From assembly GCA_035315685.1 (NCBI GenBank), contig DATFXR010000671.1, positions 1-8,340 on the forward strand: a stretch of DNA of 8,340 nt, read 5' to 3'. A model generated the notes under the pieces. It made no database searches. It saw nothing but the letters and a program-made list of their open reading frames with translations, and had not been told where the DNA came from. Origin of the DNA: QHWK01 sp035315685 (GTDB lineage Bacteria > Acidobacteriota > Vicinamibacteria > Vicinamibacterales > CAVVIG01). Position numbers and translations under genes: made by a program. Shown here piece by piece: positions 1 to 6,976 of this stretch (the stretch's first letter is position 1; the number at the start of each line of letters is the position of its first letter).

Positions 1-1
1 C

Positions 2-2482
2 ATGAAGAACGTGGTGATGAAGTACGTCGACAACCTGATCGCCTGGGGCGATCAGCTGTTCGGACGCGACACCATCGAGTCGATCAACGAGGCGACCAAT
101 CTCTACGTGCTCGCGGCCAAGATCCTCGGCCCTCGTCCGCCGGATGTCCCGGCCCGCGCCGTTCCGGTCGTCCAGACCTACGACGATCTCGACGCGGCGC
201 TCGATCCGCTGTCGAACGCGCTGGTCGAGATCGAGACCTTCCTGCCGCCGTCAGCCTCGACCGGCGGGAACGGCAACGGCAACCCGCTCGGGACGATCGC
301 GTACTTCTGCGTGTCGCGGAACGACAACCTGCTCGCCTACTGGGATACCGTCGCCGATCGTCTGTTCAAGATCCGCCACGGCATGAACATCGAGGGCGTC
401 GTGCGGCAGCTGCCGCTGTTCGAGCCGCCGATCGATCCGGCGCTGCTCGTGCAGGCCGCGGCGGCGGGCATGGACCTCGCCAGCATTCTCAACGACATCA
501 GCGCGCCGCTTCCCTCGTACCGGTTCAGCGTGCTCATGCAGCGCGCCCACGAACTGGTCGGCGACGTGAAAGCCCTCGGGCAGGCGCTCTTGTCGGCCCT
601 CGAAAAGCGCGACGGCGAAGCGCTGCAGCTGCTGCGGCAGACGCACGAGATCGGTTTGCTGGAGGCGGTCCGCGAAGTGCGGAGAACCCAGGTCAACGAA
701 GCCAAGACCAATCTCGAGGCGCTGCAGAAGACGCGGGCGGTGACCGATCTGAAGCTCGGCTACTACAGCTCCCGTCCGTTCACGAACACGTTCGAACAGC
801 AGCACCTCAGCTCGCTGCAACTGGGGTTGGTGCTCCAGGCCGTCCAGGGCGAGCTGGAAACAGTCGCCTCAGGGTTGTTCGCCGTTCCGGAGATCAAGGT
901 CGGCTCGCCGACGACCGTCGGCGCATCCTTCGGCGGCAGCAACCTGGGCAACATGATCAAGGCGATCAGTACTGGCATTGGCGTCGGCGTGGCGGTCAAC
1001 AACATCCAGGGCACGATGGCCTCGACGCTCGGCAGCTACAACCGCCGCCGCGACGACTGGAAGTTCCAGGCCGATTCGGCCAAGGCGGAGCTCGCGCAGA
1101 TCGACAAACAGATCGCCGCCGGCGAGTTGCGCCTCGCAATTGCGGAACACGAGTTCGCCAACCAGGAGCTGCAGATCGATCACGCCAAGAGCGTGCACGA
1201 ATTCATGCAGAACAAGTTCACCAACCGCGAGCTCTACGACTGGATGATCGGCCAGATCGCGACGATCTACTTCCAGGCCTACCAGCTCGCCTACGACCTG
1301 GCGAAGAAGGCCGAGCGCTGTTACCGGCACGAGCTCGGGATTCCGGTGACCTCGTTCATTCAATTCGGCTACTGGGACAGCCTGCGCAAGGGCCTCATGG
1401 CCGGCGAGAAGCTGCAGTACGACCTCAGGCGCATGGACGCGTCGTACCAGGACCAGAACCGCCGTGAGCTCGAGCTGACGAAACACGTGTCGCTGGCGCT
1501 GCTCGATCCCAAGCGGATCCTCGATCTCCGGCGCACCGGCTCATGCACGGTGTCGCTGCCCGAGGAGCTCTTCGATCTCGATTACCAGGGGCACTATTTC
1601 CGCCGGCTGCGCAGCGTCGGCGTCAGCCTGCCGTGCGTTGCGGGCCCGTACACGACGGTCAGCTGCACGCTCCGTCTGCTGACGAACCGCTATCGCGTCA
1701 ACACGACGACCGGCAACGTCGCCAACGATCCGTACGCGTGGGAAGGGCCGAACGATCCGCGCTTCCGCAGCGAGAGCACACCGCAGACCTCGATGGCCAC
1801 CAGCACCGGCCAGAACGACGGCGGCATGTTCGAGCTCACCTTCCGCGACGAGCGCTACCTGCCGTTCGAGGGTTCGGGCGCCATCAGCACGTGGCAGATC
1901 GACCTGACCGACGATCCGGCGCTCCGCCAGTTCGACTACGAGACGATCACCGATGTCATCCTGCATCTTCGCTACACCGCGCGCGAAGACGCCGGGCCGT
2001 TCCGCACCAGCGCGCAGACGCACCTGAAGAAGGTGATCGACGGCGGCGTCCAGAACAGCCAGATGCCGCTCAGCCGATTCTTCAGCGCCCGTCACGAATT
2101 CCCATCCGAGTGGTATCGCTTCTTCCACCCCGCCAGCGCCGCGGACGATCAGGTGCTGTCGATGGACATCGGCGCGGACCGCTTCCCGTTCTTCGCGCAG
2201 GGGCACGCGCTGGTCGTCGACAACATCCAGCTCTTTGCGCGCGTGACGACGGCGAGTGACTACACGGCGGTCCTGACCGACAAGAATGCGCTCGCGGTCA
2301 ATTTCACCTTCAACGCCGCCAACAACTACTTCGCCATGCCGGATCAGAACAATCCGGTCGACGCCTTTGCGCTCGGCGACGTGTCGCTGCGGGTGCGCAA
2401 GGCATCGGCGCAGGACTACAAGTCACTGCCCGAGACCGACCTCGAGGACGTGATCGTGCTCGTGAGCTATCACCTCAAGTAG
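2..2482 (+). CDS. Tc toxin subunit A (TcA/TcdA-like), C-terminal part, 5'-truncated by window edge
   Basis: This is the C-terminal 826 residues of a Tc-toxin A subunit, the large pentameric component that binds cells and forms the channel through which a TcB-TcC cocoon injects its toxic enzyme. The visible part opens with a conserved internal TcA segment (residues 11-45, LIAWGDQLF then YVLAAKILGPRP), so the ATG at base 2 is internal and the true start lies upstream. Residues 100-160 carry the YWDTVADRLFKIRHGMNIEG and LPLFEPPIDP signatures. Residues 175-440 are long amphipathic helices, with a glycine-rich hydrophobic stretch at about 311-345 (NLGNMIKAISTGIGVGVAV) that fits the membrane-inserting pore tip. 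Residues 515-826 are beta-rich, include FFSARHEFPSEWYRFF (692-707), and match the TcB-binding end. The stop at 2480-2482 is at a normal family C-terminus, so the 3' end looks intact. No TcB or TcC gene follows. Family assignment is by recognised motifs; the target host is unknown. Confidence 0.9.
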   Translation: MKNVVMKYVDNLIAWGDQLFGRDTIESINEATNLYVLAAKILGPRPPDVPARAVPVVQTYDDLDAALDPLSNALVEIETFLPPSASTGGNGNGNPLGTIAYFCVSRNDNLLAYWDTVADRLFKIRHGMNIEGVVRQLPLFEPPIDPALLVQAAAAGMDLASILNDISAPLPSYRFSVLMQRAHELVGDVKALGQALLSALEKRDGEALQLLRQTHEIGLLEAVREVRRTQVNEAKTNLEALQKTRAVTDLKLGYYSSRPFTNTFEQQHLSSLQLGLVLQAVQGELETVASGLFAVPEIKVGSPTTVGASFGGSNLGNMIKAISTGIGVGVAVNNIQGTMASTLGSYNRRRDDWKFQADSAKAELAQIDKQIAAGELRLAIAEHEFANQELQIDHAKSVHEFMQNKFTNRELYDWMIGQIATIYFQAYQLAYDLAKKAERCYRHELGIPVTSFIQFGYWDSLRKGLMAGEKLQYDLRRMDASYQDQNRRELELTKHVSLALLDPKRILDLRRTGSCTVSLPEELFDLDYQGHYFRRLRSVGVSLPCVAGPYTTVSCTLRLLTNRYRVNTTTGNVANDPYAWEGPNDPRFRSESTPQTSMATSTGQNDGGMFELTFRDERYLPFEGSGAISTWQIDLTDDPALRQFDYETITDVILHLRYTAREDAGPFRTSAQTHLKKVIDGGVQNSQMPLSRFFSARHEFPSEWYRFFHPASAADDQVLSMDIGADRFPFFAQGHALVVDNIQLFARVTTASDYTAVLTDKNALAVNFTFNAANNYFAMPDQNNPVDAFALGDVSLRVRKASAQDYKSLPETDLEDVIVLVSYHLK

Positions 2483-2739
2483 TTCGCACCACGCTTTCCG
2501 CGTCACCCGGCGCGTTCCGCCGCCGGCGCATGACCGCCGCGTGCGGCGTGTCCGCCTGTGCGGTCGCGCGGCGCGGTCCTGGAAGAGAGAAGTCGCCGGA
2601 TCGGAAGACTCCTTCGGGCGACTGGCTGCTGCTGCCGTGCATCGAACGCGACAACTGCTTGTGGTGGCAGCCGTTACCGGTTTGGCCGTCAGATGGAACC
2701 TTCATTGCAAATCGCGACGAACCGGGGGTGGGGAAACGT
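2483..2739. other. Intergenic gap between TcA gene and kinase gene
   Basis: These 257 bases follow the TcA stop. An open frame from ATG 2530 runs through the gap into the downstream kinase, but its translation (rich in Arg, Cys, Trp and Pro, no domain or membrane segment) looks like read-through of non-coding DNA. I found no T-tract terminator and no convincing -35/-10 pair. The promoter of the kinase/regulator operon probably lies here, but I cannot place it. Confidence 0.45.
2730..2734 (+). promoter_or_regulatory. Candidate ribosome binding site for the NarL-type kinase
   Basis: GGGGA lies 5 bases before GTG 2740, inside a purine-rich run (2724-2736). This is the best Shine-Dalgarno-like sequence for this gene and is why GTG 2740 is preferred over ATG 2530 (210 bases longer) or ATG 2869 (129 bases shorter). 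Confidence 0.4.
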
Positions 2740-3495
2740 GTGAGCGTCACGGCGGCAGGGACGACGGATGGCGAACGCATCGCCGAACGGGGCAGCGGTC
2801 TCGCGCGCCCGCGGCAGGCAGTCATCGCGGACCGCAGCGGCGCCGTCGACCGAGACCTGTCGGCCGCGATGAGCCACTTGAACGAGCTGCTCGACGCCCA
2901 ATCGGTCCGGATTGCCGCCGTCCTGCACGACGATGTCAGTCAGGTGCTGGCCGTGGCGCAAATGACGATCGAGGAGGTTGCCGGCGAGCTGCCCGAGGGC
3001 CCCAGGACGCGTCTGCGACAGGTCCGCTGCCACCTTCATGACGTGGCGGATCAACTCAGCTGTATCTCCCGCACGCTGCACCCCGGCATCCTCGACGATC
3101 TGACGGTGACTGAGGCGATCGCTTCCATCTCCAGGACGTTCTCCCGCCGGACCGGCGTCAGCCTGACGACCGATGTCCGCCTCGAGGTGCGGTGCCCCGC
3201 GGCTGTCGACGCGGTCCTGTATCGCTTCGTGGAGGAAGCGCTCACGAACATCGGCATGCATGCGCGTGCGACCGCGGCGTCGATCGCAATCGCGCACGAC
3301 GGCGGGCGGCTCCACTGCGCCGTCTCTGACGACGGCGTCGGATTCGACGTCGCGGCGCTGGCGCGGACCACCAATCCTGGTCTCGGGCTGATGCTCGTGC
3401 GGAAACGCCTCGAGGCGATTGGCGGAACCCTTCAGATCACGTCCGCACCGCAGCGGGGCACTCGTCTGTCCGCCGTCATTCCGCTGGAGATCTGA
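2740..3495 (+). CDS. NarL-type sensor histidine kinase (HisKA_3 + HATPase), no recognisable sensor
   Basis: This is a cytoplasmic histidine kinase of about 251 residues that should autophosphorylate and pass phosphate to the response regulator encoded next to it. The dimerisation/phosphoacceptor domain is of the HisKA_3 type: AAVLHDDVSQVLA puts the acceptor at His63 (codon 2926-2928). The ATPase domain has the N box EEALTNIGMHA with Asn170, the G1 box SDDGVGF around residues 197-202, and a G2-like GLGLMLVRKRLEAIGG. Its C-terminus, GTRLSAVIPLEI, is typical. No transmembrane segment, PAS, GAF or other sensor is visible in the first 45 residues, so input probably comes from a partner protein or an unrecognised short N-terminus. 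Start choice: GTG 2740 is supported by a GGGGA site. The frame is open from ATG 2530, but that extension lacks coding character. ATG 2869 would still keep the whole kinase core. Function is confident; the start is not. Confidence 0.85.
   Translation: MSVTAAGTTDGERIAERGSGLARPRQAVIADRSGAVDRDLSAAMSHLNELLDAQSVRIAAVLHDDVSQVLAVAQMTIEEVAGELPEGPRTRLRQVRCHLHDVADQLSCISRTLHPGILDDLTVTEAIASISRTFSRRTGVSLTTDVRLEVRCPAAVDAVLYRFVEEALTNIGMHARATAASIAIAHDGGRLHCAVSDDGVGFDVAALARTTNPGLGLMLVRKRLEAIGGTLQITSAPQRGTRLSAVIPLEI
3486..3490 (+). promoter_or_regulatory. Ribosome binding site for the response regulator, inside the kinase gene
   Basis: GGAGA in the last codons of the kinase gene lies 6 bases before GTG 3497. 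It fixes the regulator start and implies translational coupling, because ribosomes ending at TGA 3493-3495 are within a base of the next start. Confidence 0.6.
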
Positions 3496-3496
3496 G

Positions 3497-4129
3497 GTGC
3501 CGGTGCGAGTGCTCGTGGCCGACGATCACGCGGTCGTACGTCAGGGCTTTCGCGCCCTGCTCGAGCGCAACGGCTTCGACGTCGCGGGCGAGGCGACCAA
3601 CGGCCTGGACGCCGTGCACCTCGCCGGCGAGCTGAAACCGGACATCGCGCTGCTCGATGTGTCCATGCCGGTGATGAACGGGCTGGACGCCGGGCGCGAG
3701 ATTCAGCGGACTCACGAGAACACACATGTCGTCCTGCTGACGATGCACGCGGAAGAGCATCTGATGGCGGCAGCGCTGCGCACCGGCATTCGCGCGTACG
3801 TACTCAAGTCGCAAGCCACTGAAGACCTGGTGGCCGCGATCCGCGCGGTGATGCGGCGCCAGGTCTACCTGAATCCCGGCCTCTCGAAATTCGCCGTGGA
3901 CGCCTACATCAAGGGGGAAGCGGCCGCGGCGGATCCGCTGGCGCCGCGCGAACGGCAGGTGCTCCAGCTGGTCGCCGAGGGCAGGACCTCGAAGGAGATC
4001 GCCGCGGTGCTCGGACTGCGCGCCAAGACGGCCGAGTCTTACCGCGCGCGAGTCATGGAGAAGCTCGATATCCATGACACGGCCGGCCTCGTCCGCTACG
4101 CAATCCGCCAGGGCATCGTGGAAGCGTGA
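3497..4129 (+). CDS. NarL/FixJ-family response regulator (REC + LuxR HTH)
   Basis: This is a DNA-binding response regulator of 210 residues, the usual length for the NarL/FixJ family. The receiver domain (about 3-120) has the acidic pair Asp9-Asp10, phosphoacceptor Asp54 in ALLDVSMPVMNG, the switch residues Thr82 and Tyr101, and Lys104 in YVLKS. The output domain (about 146-208) is a LuxR-type helix-turn-helix: LAPRERQVLQLVAEGRTSKEIA, then the recognition helix region KTAESYRARVMEKLDIHDTA. All key residues are present, so it should be a working phosphorylation-dependent transcription factor. Start: GTG 3497 gives a receiver that begins directly at its first beta strand. The frame is open further upstream to ATG 3419, but that would overlap the kinase gene and add residues unrelated to a receiver. 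The one-base gap to the upstream kinase marks the pair as cognate. Target genes cannot be read from the window; the flanking toxin gene or the regulator's own operon are possibilities only. Confidence 0.93.
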   Translation: MPVRVLVADDHAVVRQGFRALLERNGFDVAGEATNGLDAVHLAGELKPDIALLDVSMPVMNGLDAGREIQRTHENTHVVLLTMHAEEHLMAAALRTGIRAYVLKSQATEDLVAAIRAVMRRQVYLNPGLSKFAVDAYIKGEAAAADPLAPRERQVLQLVAEGRTSKEIAAVLGLRAKTAESYRARVMEKLDIHDTAGLVRYAIRQGIVEA

Positions 4130-4137
4130 GGGGTCAG

Positions 4138-4152
4138 GGACGAGCGACGTCC
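4138..4152. terminator. Weak hairpin between convergent genes, possible terminator
   Basis: A perfect 5-bp stem (GGACG / CGTCC) with a 5-base loop sits in the 29-base gap between the regulator stop (4129) and the end of the minus-strand kinase gene (4159). A mixed A/T stretch follows (4156-4164) rather than a real T-tract. Position favours a shared terminator; the short stem does not. Confidence 0.2.
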
Positions 4153-4158
4153 AGGATT

Positions 4159-6870
4159 TCAATTCTGCCGGGCCAGCTGCATGGCGACCCTCACCGCCGC
4201 ATATTCCTGACGGAGTGATGCGATGGGCTGAGCGAGGCCGCCTGTCGTTCCGGCCAGGCCAGCCTGTTCCAGCGTGCGAGACATGTCAGCGAGCCTGGCG
4301 GCGCCGACGAATTCGCTGCGTACGAACAGCAGATGGGCGGCGTGCGCCAGGGCACTGGCGTCCGAGCACTCCACCGCGCGCGCCAGCGTGTCGATCAGAC
4401 CCGCCGCATCGATGACATAGCGATCGATCAAGCCGCCGATAATCCGGCCAGCCGCGTCACGCTGGTTCGCGCACATCGTGTCCAGTGTCCGGCGATCGAA
4501 CGTCTCGAGCGGCTTCTCGCGGCCGGCTTCCGACGGACCGGCGTCGGCGGCACGGTGATCGAGCACCCAGCGCTCGAGGATGTTGCGAAGTGCGTCGCGC
4601 GTGAACGGCTTGGCGAGGTAGTCGTCCATGCCGGCGGCAATGCAGTTTTCCCGGTCGCCCTTGAGCGCGCTGGCCGTGAGCCCGACCACCGGCAGGAGTA
4701 CTGGCTCCGCAACTCTCCGTGGCTGCTGTGGACGAAGCAGCCGCCGCGCGCGGATTTCCGCCGTCGTGTCGAAGCCATCCATCCCCGGCATCTGACGATC
4801 CATGAGCACGATGTCGAATTCGGAGTGGCCCAGCGCTGCGAGGACCTTCACGCCGCTGTCGACGACGTGCACGTGGCAGCCGAGCGAATGAAGCATCGCC
4901 AAGGCAACATCCTGGTTGATGGGATTGTCTTCGGCCAGCAGCACGCGCACGCCGGTCACGCCGAGTGCATGTGCGGCGACGCCGGCGCGCGGCGCGCTCA
5001 CGGCCACGGGCGGCGACGCCGAATCGAGCCGGATCGTGAACCAGAACTCCGACCCCTGACCCGGCGCACTGCGGACGCCGATCCGCCCACCCATTTTCTC
5101 GAGCAGTTCCCTCGAAATCGCCAGGCCCAGGCCGGTGCCGCCGTATGAACGCGTCGTCGAACTGTCGCCCTGTTCGAACGGTTGGAACAGTCGGCGTTGC
5201 ACCGCCTCTGCGATGCCGATGCCGGTGTCTGCGACAGCGAAATAGAGTACGGTTCCGCCGGCCGCGTCGGGCACGACGCCGGCGCCAGGCGACCTGGCCG
5301 CGCCGTCGGCATCTGCGTCAAGCCGAGAAACGCGGAGCGCGACGACACCGCGGTCGGTGAACTTGATCGCGTTGCCGACCAGGTTGATCAGAACCTGGCG
5401 CAGGCGCGACGGCGCACCGCGCAGCCGGGTGGGCACGTCGTCAGCGACGCTGGCCACGAACTCGAGCCCTTTCTTGTCGGCACCGTCCCTCAGCAACTGC
5501 ACCACGTCGTCGATCAACTCGCGCGGCGAGAACGCGAGGTGCTCCAGCTCGATCTTGCCGGCCTCGATCTTCGAGAAGTCGAGAATGCCGTCGATGATCC
5601 CGAGCAGCGATTCCCCCGATCGGTGCACGCTCTCGGCATAGCGGCGCTGCGTCGGCGTGAGCGTCGTGTCGAGGAGCAGTTCCGCCATCCCGAGCACGCC
5701 GCTCATCGGCGTGCGGATTTCGTGGCTCATGTTGGCGAGGAACTGCGACTTTGCGCGGTTGGCGGCCTGCGCGGCCGCCGCGACGCCGAGCGCTTCCTCG
5801 GCTCTGCGGCGGTCGCCGATGTCACGAACGATGGCCGTGACGAGGCGCGTGTGGCCACGCTTCACCTGACTGACTGAGAGCTCCAGCGGAAACCGCGTGC
5901 CGTCGCGGCGAATGCCGACGCGCTCGCCGCCAACGGCCTCGGCGGCGTTCGTATCGATGAAGTCCGCGATTGCCGGGATCATCGAGCGGATGTCCTGACC
6001 GATCGCCTGGGCTTGTTCCAGCCCGAACAACTGCTCGGCGGCCCGGTTGAACGATTCGATCCGCCCCTGCTCGTCGAAGCTGACGATGCCTTCAGCCGCC
6101 GTGTCGAGAATGCTGCGGACGCGCAGCTCCGCCGCCCGCACCGCCTCGATGTGTCGTTCCCGCTCGTCCGCGTCCGACTGCATCTGCCGCGCGACCTTGT
6201 GTCCGTAGAGCGTCGCGCCCAGCACCATCAGGACGATCGACAGCCCGATGGCGTACTCGTAGCGCTGGAGATCGGCGGCGGCAGCGGTCTGCTGGGTGAA
6301 GTTCCGCTGCTGGATCCCGCCGACCGCGCCTCTGAGCTCGAGCAGCGCGTCGTTCAGCGACGCGTACTTGTGGTCCATCGTCGCCATGCGTTCGCCGGCG
6401 AGATCGCCACGACCGTCGCGGAAGTACTCGAAGATCTGCGCCGCCTCCGCCGTCATCTGCGTCCTGGCCACGGCAATCGCGTCGAGCAACGTGAGCAGCG
6501 GCGCGGCGGCGGCGGGATCGAGATTGGCTTGCAGCTCGCGCCGCTGCTGCAGGAGCGCGAGGTCGAACGCCTTGACGGCGGCGGCCATGCGGATGGTTTC
6601 CTTCTGCACGTCACGCGTCTCGAAGACGTCGTTGCCCGGGGCGTCGACGTCGCCGGCGAGCTCTCCCAGATGCGAGTATGCAGCGGCACGGTCGGCCCAG
6701 ATCCGGTTGACTTCGACGGATCGGAGATAGATCGCCATGATTCGGTGGTTCAGGTACAGTCCCGCCGAAACGGTTACGATGTCGAACGCCGCGAGGAGAA
6801 AATAGATGTACCGCCAGGGCGACGGATTCGTCCTAGGGACAGCGCCGGTGAGTTGATGATCAGCGGGCAT
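4159..6870 (-). CDS. Membrane-bound hybrid sensor histidine kinase (TM-sensor-TM-PAS-HisKA-HATPase-REC-HPt)
   Basis: This is a BarA/ArcB-style hybrid kinase of about 903 residues at the inner membrane. Domain order: TM1 at 19-41; a helical extracytoplasmic domain at about 42-205 resembling CHASE3 or four-helix-bundle sensors; TM2 at 206-224; a coiled linker without an obvious HAMP; PAS at about 249-360 (ILDTAAEGIVSFDEQGRIESFN); HisKA with His383 in MSHEIRTPM; HATPase with Asn500, DTGIGI (548-553) and GGTGLGL (577-583); REC at about 641-768 with Glu647-Asp648, acceptor Asp691 in LMDRQMPGMDG, Thr732 and Lys754; and a C-terminal HPt-like bundle at about 790-900. The kinase and receiver are intact. 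The HPt keeps His846 (codon 4333-4335) and the later Gly-Ala, but the usual Lys-Gly after the His is Phe849-Val850. Start: ATG 6870 places TM1 near the N-terminus. GTG 7002 is also in frame but adds 44 residues without features. The gene converges on the regulator gene and diverges from the right-edge kinase. Confidence 0.92.
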   Translation of the reverse strand: MPADHQLTGAVPRTNPSPWRYIYFLLAAFDIVTVSAGLYLNHRIMAIYLRSVEVNRIWADRAAAYSHLGELAGDVDAPGNDVFETRDVQKETIRMAAAVKAFDLALLQQRRELQANLDPAAAAPLLTLLDAIAVARTQMTAEAAQIFEYFRDGRGDLAGERMATMDHKYASLNDALLELRGAVGGIQQRNFTQQTAAAADLQRYEYAIGLSIVLMVLGATLYGHKVARQMQSDADERERHIEAVRAAELRVRSILDTAAEGIVSFDEQGRIESFNRAAEQLFGLEQAQAIGQDIRSMIPAIADFIDTNAAEAVGGERVGIRRDGTRFPLELSVSQVKRGHTRLVTAIVRDIGDRRRAEEALGVAAAAQAANRAKSQFLANMSHEIRTPMSGVLGMAELLLDTTLTPTQRRYAESVHRSGESLLGIIDGILDFSKIEAGKIELEHLAFSPRELIDDVVQLLRDGADKKGLEFVASVADDVPTRLRGAPSRLRQVLINLVGNAIKFTDRGVVALRVSRLDADADGAARSPGAGVVPDAAGGTVLYFAVADTGIGIAEAVQRRLFQPFEQGDSSTTRSYGGTGLGLAISRELLEKMGGRIGVRSAPGQGSEFWFTIRLDSASPPVAVSAPRAGVAAHALGVTGVRVLLAEDNPINQDVALAMLHSLGCHVHVVDSGVKVLAALGHSEFDIVLMDRQMPGMDGFDTTAEIRARRLLRPQQPRRVAEPVLLPVVGLTASALKGDRENCIAAGMDDYLAKPFTRDALRNILERWVLDHRAADAGPSEAGREKPLETFDRRTLDTMCANQRDAAGRIIGGLIDRYVIDAAGLIDTLARAVECSDASALAHAAHLLFVRSEFVGAARLADMSRTLEQAGLAGTTGGLAQPIASLRQEYAAVRVAMQLARQN

Positions 6871-6883
6871 GGTCCTGCTGATC
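6858..6883. repeat. Inverted repeat with the hybrid-kinase start codon in its loop
   Basis: GATCAGC (6858-6864) is repeated inverted as GCTGATC (6877-6883). After one mismatch, two further base pairs extend it inward (6866-6867 with 6874-6875), leaving a 6-base loop at 6868-6873. The loop holds the complement of the ATG at 6870. In the minus-strand transcript, the AGGA before the start overlaps the 5' arm. It could be a translational control hairpin or a dimeric protein binding site. Confidence 0.45.
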
Positions 6884-6925
6884 GACTCTCTGCACGGAAC
6901 CGCACCGCATTTTTCTGGTGACGCC

Positions 6926-6941
6926 AAGTATATTGGACCGG
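6926..6941. promoter_or_regulatory. Overlapping divergent -10 candidates
   Basis: In the 106-base gap between the two divergent kinase genes lies the AT-rich core 6926-6934. Read on the plus strand, TATATT (6929-6934) matches the sigma-70 -10 consensus at 5 of 6 positions. Read on the minus strand, TATACT (6932-6927) also matches at 5 of 6. Neither has a clear TTGACA-like -35 at the right distance. Transcripts would begin near 6941 (+) and near 6920 (-), leaving leaders of about 35 and 50 bases. This is a motif match only. Confidence 0.3.
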
Positions 6942-6954
6942 CGCGTGCGCCCGC

Positions 6955-6962
6955 GGGAGGGG
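6955..6962 (+). promoter_or_regulatory. Purine-rich Shine-Dalgarno-like site before the right-edge kinase
   Basis: GGGAGGGG is the strongest Shine-Dalgarno-like sequence in the divergent gap. It lies 14 bases before ATG 6977, longer than the usual 5-9. No better start codon is evident in frame between it and 6977, so it supports this start only moderately. Confidence 0.3.
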
Positions 6963-6976
6963 TTCCACGGCGATCG

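Noticed and set aside
2..4. ATG at base 2 as the start of the TcA gene
   Set aside because: The sequence right after it is a conserved internal TcA segment, and TcA proteins are much longer than 826 residues, so the gene must begin before the window.
257..292. Short Gly-Asn repeats in TcA (residues about 88-94)
   Set aside because: This is a brief flexible loop of a few residues. It is too short to be a repeat domain or a recombination signal.
869..2206. Long minus-strand open frames at 869-1486 and 1541-2206 opposite the TcA gene
   Set aside because: Their translations are low-complexity (Ala, Arg, Val, Leu) with no recognisable motif. They are the usual mirror frames of a high-GC gene, and the plus-strand TcA motifs are unambiguous.
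2535..2548. CGCCGC-GT-GCGGCG palindrome after the TcA gene as a terminator
   Set aside because: The loop is only two bases and no T-tract follows. Short GC palindromes are expected by chance at this base composition.
2530..2739. N-terminal extension of the NarL-type kinase from ATG 2530
   Set aside because: The extra 70 residues show no domain, signal peptide or membrane helix and have irregular composition. GTG 2740 has a better ribosome binding site. I cannot exclude the longer form.
4333..6921. Plus-strand open frames at 4333-5148, 5182-5877 and 6013-6921
   Set aside because: All lie opposite the hybrid kinase gene, whose motifs are continuous across them. Their translations are Arg-, Glu- and His-rich mirrors with no domain; the first simply begins at the complement of the HPt His codon.
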